Shown one piece after another: positions 27,012-35,757 of a stretch of DNA of 64,000 nucleotides; positions within the stretch are counted from its first letter, which is position 1; every line of letters begins with the position of its first letter. A program made the translations under genes and the position numbers. The stretch lies in NCBI RefSeq assembly GCF_024758705.1, contig NZ_CP096971.1, forward strand, positions 3,501,501 through 3,565,500, in the 5' to 3' direction. The notes beneath the pieces were generated by a model. That model did no database searches, was not told the origin of the DNA, and saw nothing but the letters and a program-made list of their open reading frames with translations. Source of the DNA: Sphingomonas sp. SUN019. GTDB taxonomy: Bacteria > Pseudomonadota > Alphaproteobacteria > Sphingomonadales > Sphingomonadaceae.

Positions 27012-28016
27012 ATGACGAAGGTAGCGATCAACGGGTTCGGGCGAATCGGCCGTCTGGTGGCGCGCGCGCTGATCGAGCGTGGCGGCGATCTGGAACTGGT
27101 GACGATCAACGATCTGGCCGACGCCAAATCGAACGCATGGCTGTTCAGCCGCGACAGCGTGCATGGCCGCTATCCCGGCACGGTCGAGGCCGACGGCGAC
27201 GATCTGGTGATCGACGGCAAGCGCATCCGCGTCACCGCCGAGCGCGACCCCGCGAATCTGCCGCACAAGGAACTGGGCGTCGAACTGGTGCTGGAATGCA
27301 CCGGCTTCTTCACAGACCGCGAGAGCTGCCAGAAGCACATTGATGCGGGCGCGAAAAAGGTGCTGATCTCCGCGCCGGGCAAGGGCGTCGACCTGACCGT
27401 CGTGTTCGGCGTGAACCACGACAAGTTGGAGAGCAAACACACGATCGTGTCGAACGCGTCATGCACCACCAATTGCCTGGCCCCCGTCGCCAAGGTGCTG
27501 AACGATTCGATCGGGATCGAACGCGGGCTGATGACGACGGTCCATGCCTACACGAACGATCAGAAGATCCTCGATCAGATCCATCCCGACCTGCGCCGTG
27601 CGCGGGCGGCGGCGATGAGCATGATCCCGACCACCACCGGGGCCGCGCGCGCCGTGGGCGAAGTGTTGCCGGAACTGAAGGGCAAGCTGGACGGATCGGC
27701 GATCCGCGTGCCGGTGCCCGACGGCAGCCTTGTCGACCTGACCTTCACGCCGAAGCGCGACACGACGAAGGAAGAGGTCAATGCGATCCTGAAGGCGGCG
27801 TCGGAGAGCGGGCCGTTGAAGGGCGTTCTGGTCTATTCGGACGAACCGCTGGTTTCGATCGACATCGTCCACACACCCGCGTCGTCGACGATCGACAGCC
27901 TGGAGACGACGGTGCTGGACGGCAAGCTGGTGCGCGTCGTCAGCTGGTACGACAACGAATGGGGTTTCTCCAACCGCATGGTCGACACCGCGAGCGTGAT
28001 GGCGAAGCTGGGGTGA
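27012..28016 (+). CDS. gap: Glyceraldehyde-3-phosphate dehydrogenase, type I
   Basis: A 334-residue NAD-dependent GAPDH. NAD site: [16 protein letters not shown]; active-site Cys in [17 protein letters not shown]; substrate loop [10 protein letters not shown]-terminal [16 protein letters not shown]. The ATG at 27012 ([10 protein letters not shown]) is the family start; an in-frame ATG six codons upstream is not needed. It leads the gap-MOSC-pgk run of central carbon metabolism, with the next gene overlapping its stop (GTGA). Confidence 0.97.
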   Translation: MTKVAINGFGRIGRLVARALIERGGDLELVTINDLADAKSNAWLFSRDSVHGRYPGTVEADGDDLVIDGKRIRVTAERDPANLPHKELGVELVLECTGFFTDRESCQKHIDAGAKKVLISAPGKGVDLTVVFGVNHDKLESKHTIVSNASCTTNCLAPVAKVLNDSIGIERGLMTTVHAYTNDQKILDQIHPDLRRARAAAMSMIPTTTGAARAVGEVLPELKGKLDGSAIRVPVPDGSLVDLTFTPKRDTTKEEVNAILKAASESGPLKGVLVYSDEPLVSIDIVHTPASSTIDSLETTVLDGKLVRVVSWYDNEWGFSNRMVDTASVMAKLG

Positions 28017-28552
28017 ACCCGTCCGGGCGCCTCGTCGGAATCGCTCGTCACGCCTTTTCGAAGGCGCCGATGGAGACGCTCGATGCGGTGGAGGTGACTG
28101 TCAAGGGCGGCATCCACGGTGATTTCCGCGGGGCCTTGAAGCCCGGCGGGAAGGGGCGGCGGCAGGTCACGCTGATAGAGCGCAGCGACTGGGACGCGGC
28201 GATGGCCGAGGTCGGGCACGTGATTTCGTGGGCCGAGCGGCGCGCGAACCTGCTGGTCGAGGGGCTCGATCTGCCGCAGGTCGCAGGTGTGCGGCTGCGT
28301 ATCGGCGCGGAGGTGTTGCTGGAGATCACGCGCGAATGCGATCCGTGCGAGCGGATGGAGGCATTGGCGGCGGGGCTGCGTGCGGCGCTGACCCCCGATT
28401 GGCGCGGTGGCGTGTGTACGCGGGTGAAAGCGGGCGGCAGGATCGCCGTCGGCGATGAAATCAGGATCGAAGAAGCATGGCGAAGTCCTTCCGAACGCTC
28501 GACGACATCGGCGATGTGCGTGGCAAACGAGTCCTCGTCCGCGAGGATCTGA
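28013..28552 (+). CDS. MOSC domain protein between gap and pgk
   Basis: A 179-residue protein starting at GTG 28013, overlapping the gap stop. The MOSC fold is suggested by [43 protein letters not shown], and the conserved-Cys region [16 protein letters not shown] domains bind sulfur or a molybdenum cofactor-like ligand. The domain should end near GDEIRIEE, yet the frame continues 76 bases into pgk, so the last 25 or so residues are translated from DNA that also encodes PGK. The gap-pgk location is unusual for its presumed function. Confidence 0.8.
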   Translation: MNPSGRLVGIARHAFSKAPMETLDAVEVTVKGGIHGDFRGALKPGGKGRRQVTLIERSDWDAAMAEVGHVISWAERRANLLVEGLDLPQVAGVRLRIGAEVLLEITRECDPCERMEALAAGLRAALTPDWRGGVCTRVKAGGRIAVGDEIRIEEAWRSPSERSTTSAMCVANESSSARI

Positions 28553-29667
28553 ACGTCCCCGTCGCGGACGGGAAGGTCACCGACGACACGCGCTTTCGGG
28601 CGACCGTTCCGACCGTCGCGGAACTGTCCGACAAGGGCGCGATCGTGCTGATCCTGGCGCATTTCGGAAGGCCCAAGGGCGTGCCGAGCGCCGACCTTTC
28701 GCTGGAGCCGATCGCAAAGGCGTATGAGGGCGTGCTGGGGCGGCCGGTGCGCTACATCGATTGGGAGGGCGACGCGGCGGCGGTCGCGACGTTGCAACCC
28801 GGGGATGTCGCGGTGCTGGAGAATACGCGGTTCTTCGGCGGCGAGGAGAAGAACGATCCGGCAGTGGTCGAACGCTTCGCGGCGCTGGGCGAGATGTACG
28901 TCAACGACGCCTTCTCCGCCGCGCACCGCGCGCACGCCTCGACCGAGGGGCTGGCGCACAAGTTGCCGTCGTTTGCGGGACGGGCGATGCAGGCCGAACT
29001 CGACGCGCTGGAAAAGGCGCTGGGTGCACCGGAACATCCGGTCGCGGCGGTCGTCGGGGGGGCGAAGGTGTCGACCAAGCTCGACGTGCTGAGGCATCTG
29101 GTGGGCAAGGTCGATCACCTCATTATCGGCGGGGGTATGGCGAACACGTTTCTCGCCGCGCGGGGGGTGAATGTCGGCAAAAGCCTGTGCGAACATGACC
29201 TGACCGGCACCGCGGAGGAGATACTGGCGGCGGCGGAGAAAGCGAATTGCACCGTCCATCTGCCGTATGACATAGTGGTCGCCAAGGAGTTCAGGGCGAA
29301 CCCGGCGACGCGCACGGTCAACGTGCATGAGGTGGCGGCGAACGAGATGATCCTGGACGTTGGCCCCGCCGCGATCGAGGCGCTGGCGGATGTGCTGAAG
29401 AATTGCCGCACCTTGGTGTGGAACGGCCCGATGGGCGCGTTCGAAACACCCCCGTTCGACACCGCGACGGTCGCGCTGGCCAAGACCGCCGCGGCGCTGA
29501 CGCAGGACGGCAGCTTGGTGTCGGTCGCGGGGGGCGGGGATACCGTCGCGGCGCTGAACCATGCGGGCGTGGCGGACGACTTCACTTTCGTGTCGACCGC
29601 AGGCGGGGCGTTCCTGGAATGGATGGAGGGACGGGAGTTGCCGGGGGTGGCCGCGTTGACGCGATAG
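28477..29667 (+). CDS. pgk: Phosphoglycerate kinase
   Basis: A 396-residue glycolytic enzyme. N-terminal motif [21 protein letters not shown] (in part), [24 protein letters not shown]; hinge and nucleotide domain with [25 protein letters not shown] and [11 protein letters not shown]-terminal [13 protein letters not shown]. The ATG at 28477 starts inside the MOSC gene, implying translational coupling. Length is normal. Confidence 0.98.
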   Translation: MAKSFRTLDDIGDVRGKRVLVREDLNVPVADGKVTDDTRFRATVPTVAELSDKGAIVLILAHFGRPKGVPSADLSLEPIAKAYEGVLGRPVRYIDWEGDAAAVATLQPGDVAVLENTRFFGGEEKNDPAVVERFAALGEMYVNDAFSAAHRAHASTEGLAHKLPSFAGRAMQAELDALEKALGAPEHPVAAVVGGAKVSTKLDVLRHLVGKVDHLIIGGGMANTFLAARGVNVGKSLCEHDLTGTAEEILAAAEKANCTVHLPYDIVVAKEFRANPATRTVNVHEVAANEMILDVGPAAIEALADVLKNCRTLVWNGPMGAFETPPFDTATVALAKTAAALTQDGSLVSVAGGGDTVAALNHAGVADDFTFVSTAGGAFLEWMEGRELPGVAALTR

Positions 29668-29680
29668 GCCACGAGGTTTA

Positions 29681-29698
29681 CGTTCAACATGTTGAACG
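29681..29698. promoter_or_regulatory. Perfect 18-base palindrome, likely operator of the toxin-antitoxin pair
   Basis: CGTTCAACATGTTGAACG is its own reverse complement over all 18 bases. It sits 10 bases before the antitoxin ATG and touches the ribosome site (CGGAGG). Ribbon-helix-helix antitoxins usually repress their own operon by binding such inverted repeats, so this is the expected autoregulatory operator. The binding is inferred. Confidence 0.7.
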
Positions 29699-29707
29699 GA
29701 GGCTGAG

Positions 29708-29941
29708 ATGCTGGGCGTTAGGCTGGACAGCGAGACGGAACGCGCGCTCGAATCCCTGTCGCGGCGCACGAAGCGCCCCAAAAGTCAGATCGCGCGTGAT
29801 GCGATCCGCGCCTATGTCGCGCGGAGCGACGCCGTATCGCTGGCGCGCGAGGAATGGCGGCGGATCAGTGAGCGCGAGCGCGACGATCCCGAGGTCGGCG
29901 ACGTTCTGGACGGTGCGGCAAGGGAACTCGATCTGCCGTGA
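29708..29941 (+). CDS. Ribbon-helix-helix (CopG-type) antitoxin
   Basis: A 77-residue protein. The N-terminal strand MLGVRLDSETERALESLSRR and helix SQIARDAIRAYVA are the CopG/RHH DNA-binding pattern; the acidic C-terminal tail (SERERDDPEVGDVLDGAARELDLP, in part) would wrap the toxin. The stop overlaps the GTG of the toxin gene (GTGA), the standard coupling of antitoxin and toxin. It sits behind pgk, with its own palindromic operator upstream. Confidence 0.85.
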   Translation: MLGVRLDSETERALESLSRRTKRPKSQIARDAIRAYVARSDAVSLAREEWRRISERERDDPEVGDVLDGAARELDLP

Positions 29942-30261
29942 AGCGCGGCGACGTCGTGATTGCGGGCGAACGCGGCAGCTTTGCGGGTAAGCCGCGACCG
30001 TGGCTGGTGCTTCAGGCCGACGATTTTCTGGATGACCCGTTTTCCATAACAGTCGCGATGATCTCCTCCACGGCCGACGCGGCGCTATTCCGCGTTTCGG
30101 TCTTGCCGACCGCGACGAACGGATTGGAAGAGGCGTCGTTTGTCCTGGCGGACAAGATCATCACGCTGCGGGCGGCATCGGTTTCCCGGGTCGCGGGGGC
30201 GATCGACCGGTCGTCGATGATCCAGGTCGAGAATGCGGTGCGGATGTGGCTGGACCTCTAG
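29938..30261 (+). CDS. PemK/MazF-type toxin (endoribonuclease)
   Basis: A 107-residue protein starting at GTG 29938. It begins MKRGDVVIAGERGSFAGKPRPWLVLQ, the beta-barrel start of the MazF/PemK family (conserved GDVV and KPRP.LV.Q), followed by ITVAMIS, VSVLPTATNGLEEASFVLADKI (in part; the catalytic-face S/T region) and VENAVRMWLDL. MazF-type toxins cut mRNA at short sequences. Coupled to the RHH antitoxin. The combination RHH plus MazF fold is common on alphaproteobacterial chromosomes. Confidence 0.85.
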   Translation: MKRGDVVIAGERGSFAGKPRPWLVLQADDFLDDPFSITVAMISSTADAALFRVSVLPTATNGLEEASFVLADKIITLRAASVSRVAGAIDRSSMIQVENAVRMWLDL

Positions 30262-30321
30262 CCGATCGCGGCCTGCCCCGCTAACAGCCACCGCAACATA
30301 CGTATGCGATAGGAAACGACG

Positions 30322-31230
30322 ATGACGCCGGCGGTGAAGACGATCCTGGACAAATACGAATCGGACAGCCCCGCCACGAAGGCGAATCTCGCGAAAATCC
30401 TGATGCATGGCCGCCTTGGCGGGACCGGCAAGCTGGTGATCCTGCCGGTTGATCAGGGGTTTGAACATGGCCCGGCGCGCAGCTTCGCGATCAACCCGGC
30501 GGCGTACGATCCGCATTACCATTACCAGATCGCGATCGACGCGAGGCTCAGCGCCTATGCCGCGCCGCTCGGGATGCTGGAGGCCGGGGCGAGCACGTTC
30601 GCGGGGCAGATCCCGACGATCCTGAAGGTCAATTCGTCGAACAGCTGGGCGACCAGCGTCGATCAGGGCGTGACCGGCGGGGTCGAGGATGCGTTGCGGC
30701 TGGGCTGCGCGGCGATCGGCTTCACTATCTATCCCGGCTCCGAGCACATCTTCGAGATGATGGAGGAATTCCGCGAACTGGCGGCGCACGCCAAGGCGGT
30801 CGGGCTGGCGACGGTGTTGTGGTCCTATCCGCGTGGCGGCGATTTGCCGAAGTCGGGCGAACTGGCGCTGGATGTCGGAGCCTATGCGGCGCACATGGCG
30901 GCGCTGTTGGGCGCGCACATCATCAAGGTGAAGCTGCCGGGCGACCATATCGAGCAGAAGGACGCCAAGAAGGCGTATGAGGGCTTCGATTCGTCGACGC
31001 AGGCCAAGCGCGTCGCGCACGTCGTGCAGGCGTGCTTCGCGGGGCGGCGGATCGTGGTGTTTTCGGGCGGCGCGGCGAAGGGCGCCGACGACGTGTATCA
31101 GGACGCGCGCGACATTCGCGACGGCGGCGGCAACGGTTCGATCATTGGCCGCAACACGTTCCAACGTGAACGCGGCGAGGCGCTGGCGATGCTCGACCGG
31201 CTGGTGAGCATCTATCAGGGCGCGGAATAA
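30322..31230 (+). CDS. Class I fructose-bisphosphate aldolase (DhnA type)
   Basis: A 302-residue aldolase of the archaeal/DhnA class I group, which uses a Schiff-base lysine and no metal. Visible are LVILPVDQGFEHGPARSF, YHYQIAIDARLSAYAAPLG, LKVNSSNSW and the Schiff-base strand HIIKVKLPGDH. The end has SGGAAKGADD and GGNGSIIGRNTFQR, the phosphate-binding loop. With gap and pgk it completes a short glycolytic/gluconeogenic set, separated by the toxin-antitoxin pair. Confidence 0.93.
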   Translation: MTPAVKTILDKYESDSPATKANLAKILMHGRLGGTGKLVILPVDQGFEHGPARSFAINPAAYDPHYHYQIAIDARLSAYAAPLGMLEAGASTFAGQIPTILKVNSSNSWATSVDQGVTGGVEDALRLGCAAIGFTIYPGSEHIFEMMEEFRELAAHAKAVGLATVLWSYPRGGDLPKSGELALDVGAYAAHMAALLGAHIIKVKLPGDHIEQKDAKKAYEGFDSSTQAKRVAHVVQACFAGRRIVVFSGGAAKGADDVYQDARDIRDGGGNGSIIGRNTFQRERGEALAMLDRLVSIYQGAE

Positions 31231-31232
31231 TC

Positions 31233-31619
31233 GTGATCGACCGCCGCGGCTTCGTCGTGTCGGCGTCGGTGGCTACGCTGCTGGGCGGCTCGGCGGTCGC
31301 GGCGACGGCCGAGGGCCAGATGTACGGGATGATCGGGAAGGTCACCACCAAGCCGGGGCAGCGGGAGGCGCTGGCGCGGCTGTTGCTGTCGGGCAGCGCG
31401 GCGATGCCGGGGTGTCTCAGCTATGTCGTGTCCGAAGACCTGGCGAACGCCGACGCGCTTTGGGTGTCGGAAGCATGGGACAGCAAGGAAAGCCATGCCG
31501 CGTCGCTGTCGCTGCCCGCGGTGCGTGCCGCGATCGCGGCGGCGAGGCCGCTGATCGCGGGCTTCGACACCGCCGCCGAGCTGCGCCCGATCGGCGGCGT
31601 CGGGCTGGGTAGGGGCTAG
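31233..31619 (+). CDS. Exported ABM-domain (antibiotic biosynthesis monooxygenase-like) protein
   Basis: A 128-residue protein starting at GTG 31233. The N-terminus MIDRRGFVVSASVATLLGG is a twin-arginine-like signal. The remainder is a single ABM ferredoxin-like domain: YGMIGKVTTKPGQREALARLLL, MPGCLSYVVSEDL, ALWVSEAWDSKESHAASL. ABM proteins are small dimeric oxygenases or ligand-binding proteins; export is less common. Two bases from the aldolase stop and 3 from the O-methyltransferase start, so possibly one transcript. Confidence 0.8.
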   Translation: MIDRRGFVVSASVATLLGGSAVAATAEGQMYGMIGKVTTKPGQREALARLLLSGSAAMPGCLSYVVSEDLANADALWVSEAWDSKESHAASLSLPAVRAAIAAARPLIAGFDTAAELRPIGGVGLGRG

Positions 31620-31622
31620 CCG

Positions 31623-32312
31623 ATGGTCGAGCGCCTGAACGAACCCGACGCGGGCTGGGTGGCGGTCGATCGATACATCGCGGACAAGCTGATCGGTGAC
31701 GATCCGGTCGCTGCGCTGGCCGCCAATGCCGCGGTCGGGCTGCCCGACATCGACGTGTCGGCGGCGCAGGGGAAGATGCTCCACCTGTTCGCGATGATGG
31801 CCGGGGCGCGGCGCGTGCTGGAGGTCGGCACGCTCGGCGGCTATTCGACGATCTGGCTGGCGCGCGCGGTGGGCGATGGCGGCGAGGTCGTGACGCTGGA
31901 GGTCGATCCGCACCATGCTTCGGTCGCGCGCGGTAATGTCGATGCGGCGGGCGTGGGCGAGCGCGTCGACATCCGCGTCGGGCCGGCGGTGGAGACCTTG
32001 GCGACGCTGGACGGCGCGTTCGACCTGATCTTCGTCGACGCCGACAAGCCGTCGAACGTCGTCTATCTGCGCGAGGCGCTCACGCTGTCGCGGCCGGGGA
32101 CGGTGATCGTCTTCGACAATGTCGTGCGCGAGGGCGGCGTGCTGGAGGCGGACAGCGACGACGACCGCATCCGGGGCACCCGCGCGCTGTTCGATGCGGT
32201 AGCCGCCGAACCGCGGCTGTCCGCGACCGCGGTGCAGACAGTGGGGGCGAAGAAATGGGACGGGTTCCTGCTCGCGGTGGTCGGAGCGTCGCCGGATCGC
32301 ACGGAAAGTTAG
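31623..32312 (+). CDS. SAM-dependent O-methyltransferase (family 3)
   Basis: A 229-residue methyltransferase of the catechol/caffeoyl-CoA O-methyltransferase type. SAM motif I is VLEVGTLGGYSTIWLARA; the acidic motif VVTLEVDPHH follows; the metal-linked motif is FDLIFVDADKPSN, and FDNVVREGGV is the family's metal-ligand segment. The substrate is probably a small catechol-like or related hydroxyl compound but cannot be named. It follows the ABM gene closely. Confidence 0.88.
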   Translation: MVERLNEPDAGWVAVDRYIADKLIGDDPVAALAANAAVGLPDIDVSAAQGKMLHLFAMMAGARRVLEVGTLGGYSTIWLARAVGDGGEVVTLEVDPHHASVARGNVDAAGVGERVDIRVGPAVETLATLDGAFDLIFVDADKPSNVVYLREALTLSRPGTVIVFDNVVREGGVLEADSDDDRIRGTRALFDAVAAEPRLSATAVQTVGAKKWDGFLLAVVGASPDRTES

Positions 32313-32832
32313 TCTAAGGTTAGGCCAAGACGCGTTTTCGGCGGGCGCCAAAAGTCAGGAAAGTCGCACCTGCGTACGCGCGTCGGACGCGTTCTGCGGT
32401 GGTCCGATGATCACGAACCGGCCGTTTGACGGCGCAGCGCCACATGGCTCCATGCCCGCGAATGTTGAGAATGTTGAGACGCTGGCGTTATTTTCGTCGC
32501 GAACGTTGAACGTACGGTTTCGCGCGCTGGTGACGGAGTGCGGTCAGCGAAGAGCGTCGGCGCGGCGGTGCGCGGGAAAACGCTAGTACCTCCGGTATCC
32601 ATTGACAGGCGCGGACGACCAAAGTTCACACAAGTTCACACGAAACGCGTCGCTTGAACGATTTTGACCAATTATGTGAAAGAGCGAGGCGTATGGTGCC
32701 CGGCAATGAAATACCACAAGTCTCGATCTGTAGGAAAGCGCGCGGTTCGCATCTGCAAATGCCTGCTTGAAGACATTCGCGATTGCCGGATGATCGTCCT
32801 GTCGAGTTTGTAGGTACCCGAAGGCCAATCAC
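32313..32832. other. 520-base non-coding stretch with two short tandem repeats
   Basis: No open frame here looks coding. The stretch is visibly less GC-rich than its surroundings. It holds two tandem direct repeats: GAATGTTGA twice at 32460-32477 and AAGTTCACAC twice at 32622-32641. A TTGACA hexamer lies at 32602-32607. The repeats may be regulator-binding sites for the following gene at 32833, or remains of inserted DNA. Confidence 0.5.
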
Positions 32833-33483
32833 ATGAATTCGCTGGATGCAGCCGAAGCGTATCTGACGGATTCCGGTCTGATCGACCGTTCGGGGGCCGT
32901 CCTGTATTCCGCCGACGTCACGCTCGTGGCGGGACCGGTCTATCTGCTTGGGCTCAATCCGGGCGGTGCGGCCGGTGCCACGCTCGCGGAGTCGATCGCC
33001 GGAAGCCGAGCAGCGAAAAACGCCTATCTCGATGAGGAATGGGTGCCGGGTGGACGGCGCTATCGTAAGGGCGAAGCGCCGCTTCAAAGGCGCATTCAAG
33101 CCCTTTGCAAGGCCATGGGCCGGGACACCCGCGATGTTCCGGCATCAAACCTGGCCTTCACGCGATCCACGGGCATCTCCAGCCATCCCGGATTTCAGGG
33201 GGCCATCGATCTATGCGAACCCGTCCACCGCATCTTCATCGCCGCGATCAACCCACGGTTCGTCATGACCTTTGGCAACCTCAAGCACTTCTCGCGAGGG
33301 GTTGAGATTCTGACGATGGAGAGCATCGATGCGCGACACGGCAAGTGGCAGGCGCATCGGGGAGCCGCGATCGCCTTCGGGCATCGTGTCGCATTCGGAA
33401 ATGTGCCGCACCTGTCATTTTGGGCGAGCGAGTATCGCGGCGATGTGGTGGATTGGGTGGTCGAAGCAGCTAGGCCCGCTTGA
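32833..33483 (+). CDS. Protein of unknown function, possibly uracil-DNA-glycosylase-like
   Basis: A 216-residue protein. VYLLGLNPGGAAG (about 36-48) resembles motif A of the uracil-DNA-glycosylase superfamily (G-x-N-P-G), and FGNVPHLSFWAS near the C-terminus could hold the second motif with its His; VMTFGNLKHFSR lies between. The match is weak and I would call it only UDG-fold-like. Its codon use is more AT-tolerant than the neighbours, and it stands alone after a 520-base gap, which hints at acquisition by transfer. Confidence 0.55.
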   Translation: MNSLDAAEAYLTDSGLIDRSGAVLYSADVTLVAGPVYLLGLNPGGAAGATLAESIAGSRAAKNAYLDEEWVPGGRRYRKGEAPLQRRIQALCKAMGRDTRDVPASNLAFTRSTGISSHPGFQGAIDLCEPVHRIFIAAINPRFVMTFGNLKHFSRGVEILTMESIDARHGKWQAHRGAAIAFGHRVAFGNVPHLSFWASEYRGDVVDWVVEAARPA

Positions 33484-33656
33484 TCACCTTTGGCGGAGTA
33501 AAGCGGTTAAAATCGGTGTGCCCCTTCTTTAGCGGGCAGCGCCATTCAGCAGCGGTATGGGGGATGGATTGCTTCACGCCGAAGCAGGCGGAGTACGGGT
33601 ATTAAAGATTTGCCGCCCGATCCCCCGCGAGGATCTCGGTCAGATAATCGGCGCGG

Positions 33657-34841
33657 TCAGCGGGGTTCGGTAATCCGGTCTTCATTGACAGGCGGGACGA
33701 TCGGCCTGTCGGCAGGGTCTGATGGGGGTGCAGCCGGAACTGGCGAGGTCGCGACCGGCGGCGCAGGCGCGTCCGCCGGTATCGGCGTGGGCGGTGACAC
33801 TTCTGGCAATACGCCGCTCGACGTATCGACGGGCATGGAAGGCGTTGTTGCTGCAGGCGGCTGGACGCTGGTCTTCGCCGGAGCGGACGTTCCCGCCGCT
33901 GGCGGCGTGCTGCCGATGCCGAAGCCGACGGTTTCGCAGCGTGGCGTCGTTTTTCTGACCCGGCCCTTCAGATGGTCGATCTCGGCCTGGCGACGCTCCA
34001 GATAGAAAGCGCGGGACGACGTATAGGGATCGGTGCTGTCGTCGTGCAGGCATTTCAGCGTTTCGTCGAACTCCGCGCGATGATCCAGCGCGCCCAGCGC
34101 ACCCGCGGGTGCGGTGAATTCGGTGCTGGTGAAGGGCTTTCCGACCGCAACCGGCAAGAACAGGCGGTCGATCGTCCCGCCGATCAGGTCGCGGACCGTC
34201 GTCGGCCCGACGAGGGGCAGGAACAGGAACGGGCCGTTCTTCACCCCATGAAAGCCCAGCGTGTTGGCAAAACCGTTCGATCGGCGCGGCAGGCGGAAAG
34301 GTTTTCGCTTGGCGATGTCGATCAGCCCCGCCGCACCGACCGTGGAATTGATCGCGAACCGGCCCGCAGTCTCGGCCGCCTTGCCGACCTTGAACTGCAG
34401 CAGGAAGTTCACGAACACGATCGGTTCACGCAGGTTGTAGAGGAAATTGTGGATCCCGCTGCGGATCGGCGAGGGGATGGAGCGTTTGTAGGCGAGCGAG
34501 ACCGGGCCGACGAAGGCCCTGTCGACCGCCTGCGTCGCGCCGAACGCCTTGGCGTTGACCGAGATCAGGGGATCGCCGGCGGCGTCCCGCTTTCCGACGA
34601 CGACGACGTCGGTTTGGGAATCGGCCTTTGCAATGGGCGGCACGGGCAGATCGATGGGCTGAACCACCGGTGGCAGCGGGGTGGCCGGTTCGGGCGTCGC
34701 TTCCACCGGTGGAATCGTCGCGACCGGCGGCACCGGGTCGATCGTCACGGAAATAGGCGGCGGCGTAATAGTCGGCGGGGGCGACGCGCCGGTCTGGGCG
34801 AACGTCCCCGCCATGAGGATCGCGGTCGTCGTGGCGATCAT
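33657..34841 (-). CDS. MlaA (VacJ)-family protein with proline-rich ends
   Basis: A 394-residue protein. The central part (about 90-270) is MlaA/VacJ-like: DPLISVNAKAFGATQAVDRA, NFLYNLREPIVFVNFLLQ, RFAINSTVGAAGLIDIA, FANTLGFHGVKNGPFLFLPL and GPTTVRDLIG. MlaA with OmpC removes phospholipids from the outer leaflet. Unlike classic MlaA there is no lipobox Cys: the N-terminus is MIATTTAILMAGTFAQTG, followed by about 60 residues rich in Pro, and the last 100 residues are again Pro/Ala-rich. Stands alone; no other mla gene nearby. Confidence 0.85.
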   Translation of the reverse strand: MIATTTAILMAGTFAQTGASPPPTITPPPISVTIDPVPPVATIPPVEATPEPATPLPPVVQPIDLPVPPIAKADSQTDVVVVGKRDAAGDPLISVNAKAFGATQAVDRAFVGPVSLAYKRSIPSPIRSGIHNFLYNLREPIVFVNFLLQFKVGKAAETAGRFAINSTVGAAGLIDIAKRKPFRLPRRSNGFANTLGFHGVKNGPFLFLPLVGPTTVRDLIGGTIDRLFLPVAVGKPFTSTEFTAPAGALGALDHRAEFDETLKCLHDDSTDPYTSSRAFYLERRQAEIDHLKGRVRKTTPRCETVGFGIGSTPPAAGTSAPAKTSVQPPAATTPSMPVDTSSGVLPEVSPPTPIPADAPAPPVATSPVPAAPPSDPADRPIVPPVNEDRITEPR

Positions 34842-35076
34842 ATCTACGCGTTACCCACTTTGTCGTCCCGCTCCGCTCGACATCGATACGGTAACCCGGC
34901 CGGGCCGACATTCGATCGTTTCGCTCTTGTGGCAAATGGCGTGGTAAAGGCAAGCGACGACATCGGAACGCCGCTCTACCATATGCGAGTTGCCGATCCG
35001 TCAATGTCCGCGCGATCGCCTGTGCGCCGAATCGTGGTCATTTCGCTTCGACGACCGACGCGCTAGAGCGCGGGGC
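34842..35076. other. Divergent intergenic region mlaA / thiE
   Basis: These 235 bases must contain the promoters of mlaA (minus) and thiE (plus). I looked for a TPP riboswitch upstream of thiE (CTGAGA and ACCTGA-type core elements) and did not find one. Nothing else in the stretch stands out. Confidence 0.4.
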
Positions 35077-35757
35077 ATGGACACCCAAGACCCGCTCGGC
35101 CCGCTCGATCCCAATTTCGCCGCCGCCTTCAAACGCGATGTACGGCGGCCGCCGTGCCAGCTTTATCTGATATCGCCGCTGGACGTGACCGGCGGGTTCG
35201 CCGACCGGTTGCGGCGCGCGCTGGAGGCGGGGCCGGTGGCGGCGTTCCAGTTCCGGGTTAAGGATGTCGATCAGCATCAGGCGGCGGCGCTGGCCGAGCC
35301 GTTGCAGCGGATATGCGCCGATGCGGACGTCGCGTTCATCGTCAACGACAGCGTCAGCCTGGCGAAGCGGCTGGGGGCGGACGGGGTGCATCTGGGGCAG
35401 GAGGATGGCGACGTTCGTGAAGCCCGCAGCGTGCTGGGGCCGTCGGTGCAGATCGGCGTGACGTGCCACGACAGCCGTCATCTGGCGATGGAAGCGGGCG
35501 AGGCGGGGGCGGATTATGTCGCGTTCGGCAGCTTCTATCCGACGACGACGAAGGAGGTGAAGCACACGCCCGAGCCGGTGATCCTGTCGTGGTGGGCGGC
35601 ATTGTTCGAGATGCCGTCGGTCGCGATCGGCGGGATCACGCCCGCCAACGCCGCGCCGCTGGTGAAGGCGGGGGCGGACTTCATCGCGGTCAGCAACGCG
35701 GTGTGGGGCGGGGACGAGGCGGCGGCGGTGAAGGCGTTTCAGGAGGTGCTGGGATGA
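35077..35757 (+). CDS. thiE: Thiamine phosphate synthase
   Basis: A 226-residue TIM-barrel enzyme joining HMP-pyrophosphate and THZ-phosphate. Motifs: LYLISPLDVTGG, AFQFRVKDVDQ (in place of the usual Q.R.K), FIVNDSVSLAKRLGADGVHLGQEDGD (in part: GADGVHLGQED), GVTCHDS, ADYVAFGSFYPTTTK, and AIGGITPANAAPLVKAGADFIAV (in part). The ATG at 35077 (MDTQDPLG) is preferred to one 29 codons upstream. It overlaps the GFA gene start (ATGA). No other thi gene is in view. Confidence 0.93.
   Translation: MDTQDPLGPLDPNFAAAFKRDVRRPPCQLYLISPLDVTGGFADRLRRALEAGPVAAFQFRVKDVDQHQAAALAEPLQRICADADVAFIVNDSVSLAKRLGADGVHLGQEDGDVREARSVLGPSVQIGVTCHDSRHLAMEAGEAGADYVAFGSFYPTTTKEVKHTPEPVILSWWAALFEMPSVAIGGITPANAAPLVKAGADFIAVSNAVWGGDEAAAVKAFQEVLG

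Noticed and set aside
33484..33656. A short frame around 33558-33605 that could be a gene remnant
   Set aside because: Fewer than 20 codons, no recognisable similarity, no ribosome site.
34842..35076. Possible TPP riboswitch before thiE
   Set aside because: The conserved CTGAGA and ACCTGA core segments are absent on the plus strand.
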